NCBI GenBank assembly: GCA_029945985.1
Contig: JAQSDP010000117.1
Coordinates: 1 to 6,206 of the forward strand
Reading direction: 5' to 3'
From: a bacterium
Lineage (GTDB): Bacteria; Acidobacteriota; Blastocatellia; Pyrinomonadales; Pyrinomonadaceae
DNA length: 6,206 nucleotides
The position numbers and the translations under genes were made by a program. The notes under the pieces were generated by a model. That model had not been told where the DNA came from. It searched no databases and was given only the letters and a program-made list of their open reading frames with translations. Each line of letters begins with the position of its first letter. Position 1 is the stretch's first letter. Positions 1-4,224 of this stretch are shown one piece after another.

Positions 1-495
1 TGTTACGACTGGCTGTTCCCGGAAGCGTTGAGGCAGTTGGCAGTCAACGGCGCTGAGGTCCTCATCCGAGTTTCAGCGTACATGGACCCGTGGAACGCCA
101 CTTCTCCGATGGACTGGTGGACCGTCATTAATCGAGCACGTGCGATCGAGAATATGGCGTACGTCGTTGCCGCAAATCAGGCGGCAAGCCTGCATCAATA
201 CCCGCCATACTCGTGGTCGGGCGGCAGTCAGGTAGTCGATTTTGAAGGGCGCCTTCTTGCGGATGCATCCGCGGGCCCAGGCGAGCGCATTGTCGTCGCG
301 CCGATAGACATCTCGGCCCTCCGCCATGAACGCTCGACTCGCCGCGGCCATCATATGCTTGCCCACCTTAGAACGGAAGCTTACCCGCTCTACCAGAGCC
401 GTTTCTATCCCCCGCGGTTCAACGCGTCAGCAATCGAAGATCTAACATACGAGGGAAATAATGAGATGATCGAGGAGTCGAAAAGTGTAATTTAA
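1..495 (+). CDS. Carbon-nitrogen hydrolase (nitrilase superfamily), C-terminal part, 5' truncated by the window edge
   Basis: The frame is open from base 1 and ends at TAA 493-495, giving 164 visible residues. The first codons read CYDWLFPEALRQLAVNGAE, which matches the nitrilase-superfamily block around the nucleophilic Cys (C-Y-D...FPE..R.L...GAE), so codon 1 is probably the catalytic Cys. The Glu and Lys of the Glu-Lys-Cys triad would lie upstream, outside the window. Further family blocks are RAIENMAYVVAANQA (about residues 45-59), then YSWSGGSQVVDFEGR and PGERIVVAPIDI. Members hydrolyse the C-N bond of amides or nitriles in the cytoplasm, usually as homo-oligomers, and are commonly 260-340 residues, so about half is missing. 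The substrate cannot be read from this fragment; after the Cys block it has RVSAYMDPW where many members have a PSAW-like motif. The TTG at 28 is an internal Leu codon, not the start. No convincing T-tract terminator follows the stop. Confidence 0.87.
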   Translation, partial: CYDWLFPEALRQLAVNGAEVLIRVSAYMDPWNATSPMDWWTVINRARAIENMAYVVAANQAASLHQYPPYSWSGGSQVVDFEGRLLADASAGPGERIVVAPIDISALRHERSTRRGHHMLAHLRTEAYPLYQSRFYPPRFNASAIEDLTYEGNNEMIEESKSVI

Positions 496-574
496 TTCAA
501 GGCCGAATAACGTCGAATCCGAACTCGGCCGCGCTCATTAGATACTCCTCCATGCGGCCACCTCGAGCGCGGAA

Positions 575-614
575 CATAAAAAATAGCGGCACGGGAAACG
601 TCGTGGCGCTATTT
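575..614 (-). terminator. Rho-independent terminator of the tRNA-Phe gene
   Basis: Bases 581-588 (AAATAGCG) pair perfectly with 607-614 (CGCTATTT). After one G-G mismatch (589/606) the stem continues with 590-593 (CACG) against 602-605 (CGTG), leaving an 8-base loop. Read on the minus strand, the hairpin is followed directly by six T (plus-strand A at 578-583). It begins 12 bases after the encoded CCA end of the tRNA, the expected place for its terminator. On the plus strand only a TTTCTT tract follows, so any activity for the upstream hydrolase gene would be weaker and in the opposite sense. Confidence 0.82.
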
Positions 615-625
615 CTTGATATATC

Positions 626-701
<76 letters not shown>

Positions 702-729
702 GTAATGCCTGCAGTGCAAGCAAAACTTG

Positions 730-758
730 AGTGTAGATAAGCTCTGTGGGTATGTCAA
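730..758 (-). promoter_or_regulatory. Sigma-70 type promoter of tRNA-Phe
   Basis: On the minus strand a perfect -35 TTGACA (758-753) is followed by a 17-base spacer and a -10 TACACT (735-730, 4 of 6 to TATAAT, keeping the important T1, A2 and T6). Transcription would start near 722-724, about 22 bases before the mature tRNA 5' end at 701. The position, spacing and exact -35 suit a strong stable-RNA promoter. It is a prediction from consensus only. Confidence 0.75.
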
Positions 759-882
759 ACGTATCGTTCTGTTGAATCGACGACCCAGCTCGCCTGAAAT
801 GGGTTCCCAAGGGAGGAGTGCTATGCTTATTTTGGCGCAATGCCTGCATCTGTTTCCACAGTCTTAAGGAATGGTGAAGTTT

Positions 883-1350
883 ATGAAGTGTTTGTTGTCT
901 CTGACGCTGTTTGGGATCTTGTTTATGTCCGGCGGTTGCGGGTCTACACCCGAGGCGAGTTCGAATACCTTGTCAGCGAACACAAACCTGAGCAATTCGC
1001 GCATTCAGAATGTCGACTCGAACAATCTGCCGGCCGGTCTTTCGGCGAGCCCGTTAGCACCGACTACGAATTCGGCCCCGGGTATCCCAAACCCCGCGAG
1101 TAGCGTGAATTCACAGCCCAAAGGTACGCCTACGCCGGGAATACCAGATCCCAGGGATATCGGTAAACCGGCTAAACCCGGTGCGACCCCTACGCCCGGC
1201 ATCCCCGATCCTGCGACGCTGAAGAAGCAGATGGAGGAGATCCGGAAGCAGCTTGGCAGCAATTCGAACCAGCCGCAGCCTCCTCCGCCCGGGGCGGGAG
1301 ATGGGCAGATGATGCGAAAGCAGAGGAAGATCGCTAACGCGAATAATTGA
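883..1350 (+). CDS. Small Pro/Asn-rich predicted lipoprotein, function unknown
   Basis: The protein starts MKCLLSLTLFGILFMSGGC and looks like a lipoprotein signal: one Lys, a hydrophobic core, then SGGC with Cys19 as the lipidation site (the -3 Ser is not the usual Leu, so this is probable rather than certain). The mature part is low-complexity: a Ser/Asn/Thr-rich stretch, then three PGIP(N/D)P units spaced 19-20 residues apart, then a short charged helix-like segment (LKKQMEEIRKQLG) and a Q/P-rich tail. There is no enzymatic motif. I chose ATG 883 because GGTGA at 873-877 lies 5 bases before it. The in-frame ATG at 871 touches its only SD-like motif (AAGGA 866-870) with no spacing and would add four residues. 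The gene is preceded by a possible leader ORF (823-867) and converges with the minus-strand operon across 46 nt. It may be an envelope-anchored, surface-exposed or cell-wall-spanning peptide, which is inference. Confidence 0.75.
   Translation: MKCLLSLTLFGILFMSGGCGSTPEASSNTLSANTNLSNSRIQNVDSNNLPAGLSASPLAPTTNSAPGIPNPASSVNSQPKGTPTPGIPDPRDIGKPAKPGATPTPGIPDPATLKKQMEEIRKQLGSNSNQPQPPPPGAGDGQMMRKQRKIANANN
1075..1212 (+). repeat. Three PGIP(N/D)P repeats in the lipoprotein gene (19-20 residue period)
   Basis: APGIPNP is encoded at 1075-1095, TPTPGIPDP at 1126-1152 and again TPTPGIPDP at 1186-1212, so the core recurs every 57 and then 60 bases. The last two units are identical in protein but differ at several third positions (for example GGA ATA CCA against GGC ATC CCC). 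The duplication is therefore not recent, and the amino-acid sequence has been kept. Confidence 0.8.
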
Positions 1351-1396
1351 GGACAGTGAATTACTTGTGAAAAGAATCCTAGGCCTCCAAACCTTT

Positions 1397-2170
1397 CTAA
1401 GGCCGAACGGGGACCGTTTTCACATATTTTGTCTCATCTACCAGAGCCACCACTATCGAGTTAGCTGGGATCTGGCCGTTAGTTCCTTTAATTAATAGGC
1501 CAGGGGCTCCAAAGATGACGGTTAGAGCGAACATCGAGCCCATGTTATCGCCGTCCTTGCCTCCCTTTCCAGCTCTAAGCCTGAGAGATTCACCATTATT
1601 AATAGTTGTCGATCGAATCGAGATTGCGAGCCGTCCACTGCGGCCCATCATTCCGGATTTTCTCGAATCCACAACGACGGCCGCGACCGGCGTGCCTTTT
1701 GAAACGACGATGGTATTGTTTACGGTCAGATCTTCTGCTACCTCAAGCGTAAGTTTCTGGCCGACGGTTAGTTTCCTGCTGCTTAACTTTTCGCGAACTA
1801 GGACCTTCAATTCAGTTCCATACGGAATTACGCGATATTCGTTGAGCGGGCCGTTTGCAGCGAATCCGTCTAGCCGTGCTCTCTCCAATAGCTGCACAAT
1901 TACTGCATCTGAGACGCCCGCCTCTTTGAGCTGCATAAGGCCGTTCGTCGAAGCATCGAGCAGCACACGGGATTGATGTATCTTTCCGATCAAGACATCG
2001 TCCCCGAAACCGCTTTTCACGAGGTCAACGATCTTCTGGTTATCGAGAATGTCGATCGCTTGAGCCGAAATAAGTGCCGCGCCCAGCGACGATAAAATAA
2101 TGGCCATCGCCAAAGTCCCAACAAGTGACTTCAGGATGGCCATCAATGCGATCATTCTACGGTGGATCAT
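1397..2170 (-). CDS. Exported protein A: shared helical module plus C-terminal beta-type domain, function unknown
   Basis: The 257-residue protein begins with a hydrophobic export signal (about residues 8-36, ending ISAQA; cleavage around 36-38), preceded by IHRR. Residues about 41-97 form a helical module (LDNQKIVDLV..., IGKI, LKEAGVSDAVI) that is also present in the gene just upstream, with about 23 identities in 55 aligned positions by hand count. Residues about 112-257 are Val/Gly-rich and look like beta strands. They carry PYGTELKV, LSSRKLTVGQKL, VVSKGTPVAAVV and GRSGRLAISI blocks, a pattern I associate with uncharacterised exported acidobacterial proteins. The start codon overlaps the upstream stop by one base (TAATG), and no good Shine-Dalgarno precedes it, so translation is probably coupled; Met6 or Met10 remain possible starts. 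It is the last gene of the operon. No catalytic motif was recognised. Confidence 0.85.
   Translation of the reverse strand: MIHRRMIALMAILKSLVGTLAMAIILSSLGAALISAQAIDILDNQKIVDLVKSGFGDDVLIGKIHQSRVLLDASTNGLMQLKEAGVSDAVIVQLLERARLDGFAANGPLNEYRVIPYGTELKVLVREKLSSRKLTVGQKLTLEVAEDLTVNNTIVVSKGTPVAAVVVDSRKSGMMGRSGRLAISIRSTTINNGESLRLRAGKGGKDGDNMGSMFALTVIFGAPGLLIKGTNGQIPANSIVVALVDETKYVKTVPVRP
1406..1420 (+). terminator. Possible weak intrinsic terminator for the lipoprotein gene
   Basis: AACGG at 1406-1410 and CCGTT at 1414-1418 form a 5-bp stem with a 3-base loop, followed on the plus strand by TT and, after CACATA, TTTT. It lies 55 bases after the lipoprotein stop and inside the 3' end of the convergent gene. 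The stem is short and the T-tract interrupted, so this is only a candidate. Confidence 0.3.
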
Positions 2171-3063
2171 TAGGGAGTCATGTTTACGCCGAAGTCGAAG
2201 AACTTAGCTCCGACACCTTTTGCGGTGTTAGAGTTGCCTGAGTTAAGCAGCATGAATCCATATTCACCTTTCTTTAGTTCTACGGCCGCCGTGACCTTGA
2301 AGATGCCGTTGCCGAGATCTTCGGCCTGGAGCGGCACGACGTACTCATCAGAGAGCCCGCCTTTAGCTCCCCACGAGTTCTCTTTTGCAATGGTAACCTC
2401 GCGATTATCACTTCGTTGGTTAAAACGGACGAGAGTAAACTCGTTCGGCGTAGAGGGGATGCCGCTCGATGTGTTCAGTCCGCCGGTTGTGTTGTCAAGA
2501 TAGAAATAAAATACCGGGGCCGTAGCGCTAATCTGCATAGCAGCGTTGCGGCCCGGAAGATTGGCCTTGGTCTTTACCTTGCCAAGTCCGAAGGGTGTGA
2601 TGGCCGCAGTGAACTGCCCGCCCGTGCGATTCTGCCCCGACACATTCGCCTGAAGCTGCGTCATCTTCCGCTGTCCGTCGCGTTCTTCAAACATATAGAT
2701 GCCGTAGTTCTTCTTCGCCATCGGATCGTTCGGGTCACCGGTCGGTCCAACCGGAGCGGCACCGGAAACTCCGGGACCGGACGAACCAGATCCGGCGGCT
2801 CGGCCGCTTTTTGCTTCGAGCATCGCAGTGACGACGTCATCGCCGACTCCCGACTGCTTGAGCTTGATCAGACCATCGGTTGACATATCGAAATTTGACT
2901 TGGAGGTTCTGATCTTTCCGATGACCACGGAACCGGCGAGGCCCGCTTTGGTGAGGGAAATTACCTCGTCGTTCGTCATCACCTCGTCCTGAGCGGTGAC
3001 GGCGCTGATAACACCGAATGCCAGTACGAACGCGACGGCAATCGCGAAAACTCTGCTTTTCAT
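2170..3063 (-). CDS. Exported protein B: shared helical module, Gly/Ser/Pro linker and unknown C-terminal domain
   Basis: The 297-residue protein has a clear signal peptide, MKSRVFAIAVAFVLAFGVIS followed by AVTA|Q, with probable signal peptidase I cleavage after Ala24. Residues about 29-84 are the helical module shared with the next gene (NDEVISLTKAGL, VIGKI, FDMSTDGLIKLK, GVGDDVV). A flexible Gly/Ser/Pro/Ala linker spans about 85-112. The rest (about 113-297) starts NYGIYMFEERDGQRKM and ends with a GEYGFMLLNSG block and a FFDFGVN tail. It looks like a mostly beta domain, and I do not recognise an enzyme in it. The start is well supported: AAGGAGA lies 6 bases before ATG. It sits 51 nt after the VWA gene and overlaps protein A by one base. 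The product is probably periplasmic or secreted, with unknown function. Confidence 0.9.
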   Translation of the reverse strand: MKSRVFAIAVAFVLAFGVISAVTAQDEVMTNDEVISLTKAGLAGSVVIGKIRTSKSNFDMSTDGLIKLKQSGVGDDVVTAMLEAKSGRAAGSGSSGPGVSGAAPVGPTGDPNDPMAKKNYGIYMFEERDGQRKMTQLQANVSGQNRTGGQFTAAITPFGLGKVKTKANLPGRNAAMQISATAPVFYFYLDNTTGGLNTSSGIPSTPNEFTLVRFNQRSDNREVTIAKENSWGAKGGLSDEYVVPLQAEDLGNGIFKVTAAVELKKGEYGFMLLNSGNSNTAKGVGAKFFDFGVNMTP

Positions 3064-3069
3064 TGTCTT

Positions 3070-3076
3070 TCTCCTT
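3070..3076 (-). promoter_or_regulatory. Strong Shine-Dalgarno of exported protein B
   Basis: The minus strand reads AAGGAGA with a 6-base gap to the ATG at 3063-3061. It is the best ribosome site in the operon. The genes on either side of protein B start by stop-start overlap instead, so this gene may be translated independently and at a higher level. Confidence 0.7.
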
Positions 3077-3114
3077 GAAAAATTCCGCCCAAATTCTAAG
3101 ATGGGAAGTCCAAA

Positions 3115-4224
3115 TCAATCGGGTTTGCGAATAAAAGACTCGCGAGTTCGAATATTCAGATCAGGGCGGTAAATTCTAACTTTTAGGGTATAGGTAACGC
3201 CTGGAACGCGTTCATCGCTAGGATAATAACCTAAACTGTACGTTTTACGAAGCTCTTCGGCGATCTTCGTGAAGGCAATATTGAGGTTTGTTGTTGATGA
3301 TACCTTGAAGACGCGGCCGCCGCTCGAGTCGGAGATCGCATCGAGAAACTCACGAGCCTCGACATAGTCAATCTCACGCTCGCCCCGAACGGGCGGGGCT
3401 TCGTAAATATAGGGCTTGTCATCATCGTCATAACGGATCTGCGCATCTTTTCGCCGATTCTTTCTGACGTCGTCGTACGTGTCGTATCGCAACGGATAGA
3501 CGATGACATCATCTTCTTCAAGAAAGCGGAGGATCTCCTTCTTCGACGATTTCGCACTGAAAGTATCTACGCCGTCACTGAGCATCACTATGGCCTTCCG
3601 CCCGGGGCTCGTACCTAGCTGCTTAGTCAACGCGATATCCATTGCGTCGTAAACGCTGGTCCCGGAACCCGTGCGTGCGGCCTCGATAGCTAGCTTGAGT
3701 ACGCGCCGATCTGAGGTGGGCTGGCAGAGGACCGTAGGCTTTTCATCGAACGCGATCACGGTAACCTTATCGTTTTCCTTCAGCTGGGTGATGAATTGCA
3801 GGGCGGCGGACTGGATTTCATTCAGCTTGAAGACAGTCGAATAGCTCATATCGAGCAGCAGCGCAACGGTAAATGGCTGATCCACGCTGGAAAAGTAGGT
3901 AACCTTTTGCTCTACTCCGTTTTCGAAGAGGCGGAATTCCGATTGTTGGAGATCGATCAGCGGCCGGGAATTTCTTGACCTAACCCTGATAGGCACTGTA
4001 ACTAAGTCGGTTTCAATTTTTATTGTGTCTTCGGTTCCAGTCTCAGCATTCTCGACCGCTTTCGGCTTGATCCGCATGGTGCCTTCCGAATATGAAGTTT
4101 GTCGCCCAGACTGACCAAAGGCGACGGAGGCGCCGACGATCAACAGGACAATGAGGCGAATGATGGAGTGAGGGCTCAACCGGTGTAGTATAGCGACAAA
4201 ACGAACAATGATCGAAAGAATCAT
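3115..4224 (-). CDS. Secreted von Willebrand factor A (VWFA-related Acidobacterial) domain protein
   Basis: The 369-residue protein has an N-terminal hydrophobic export segment (about 19-37, ending SVAFGQ). An extracellular beta-type block follows (about 67-110: IKIETDLVTVPIRVRSR...DFQ-like LQQSEFRLFENGVEQKV), which is the usual lead-in of the acidobacterial VWFA-related family (TIGR03436 type). The VWA domain runs from about 115. Its metal-ion-dependent adhesion site looks complete: D125-x-S127-x-S129 (LLLDMSYST), T189 (GSGTSVYDA) and D217 (LSDGVD), so divalent-metal-dependent ligand binding is plausible. An unusually charged stretch (246-285, with DDDD) lies between strands. The C-terminus (YSLGYYPSD...YTLKVRIYRPDLNIRTR) is also family-typical. 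The ATG overlaps the glnE stop (ATGA), so translation is probably coupled. Because residues 1-15 are also hydrophobic, a TTG at codon 16 is an alternative start giving a more ordinary signal peptide, but it has no SD. The partner is unknown; a role in adhesion or envelope assembly is inference. Confidence 0.93.
   Translation of the reverse strand: MILSIIVRFVAILHRLSPHSIIRLIVLLIVGASVAFGQSGRQTSYSEGTMRIKPKAVENAETGTEDTIKIETDLVTVPIRVRSRNSRPLIDLQQSEFRLFENGVEQKVTYFSSVDQPFTVALLLDMSYSTVFKLNEIQSAALQFITQLKENDKVTVIAFDEKPTVLCQPTSDRRVLKLAIEAARTGSGTSVYDAMDIALTKQLGTSPGRKAIVMLSDGVDTFSAKSSKKEILRFLEEDDVIVYPLRYDTYDDVRKNRRKDAQIRYDDDDKPYIYEAPPVRGEREIDYVEAREFLDAISDSSGGRVFKVSSTTNLNIAFTKIAEELRKTYSLGYYPSDERVPGVTYTLKVRIYRPDLNIRTRESFIRKPD

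Noticed and set aside
850..861. DnaA-box-like GTTTCCACA before the lipoprotein gene
   Set aside because: It has two mismatches to TTATNCACA, is single, and there is no AT-rich unwinding region or other origin feature nearby.
840..1103. 87-codon plus-strand ORF overlapping the start of the lipoprotein gene
   Set aside because: It is in another frame of the lipoprotein gene, has no SD at its ATG, and its translation has no signal or domain. The overlapping frame has a lipoprotein signal and repeats.
1005..1262. 85-codon antisense ORF opposite the lipoprotein repeats
   Set aside because: Its Gly/Pro-rich translation is the mirror of the Pro-rich repeats; there is no start signal or independent support.
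1515..1976. 153-codon plus-strand ORF opposite exported protein A
   Set aside because: It is an antisense shadow of a gene supported by signal peptide, module homology and coupling; the Ser/Thr/Pro-rich translation is typical of antisense frames.
3093..3098. TAGAAT on the minus strand as a possible -10 box before exported protein B
   Set aside because: It matches TATAAT at five of six positions, but no acceptable -35 is found 16-18 bases upstream and there is no TG extension.
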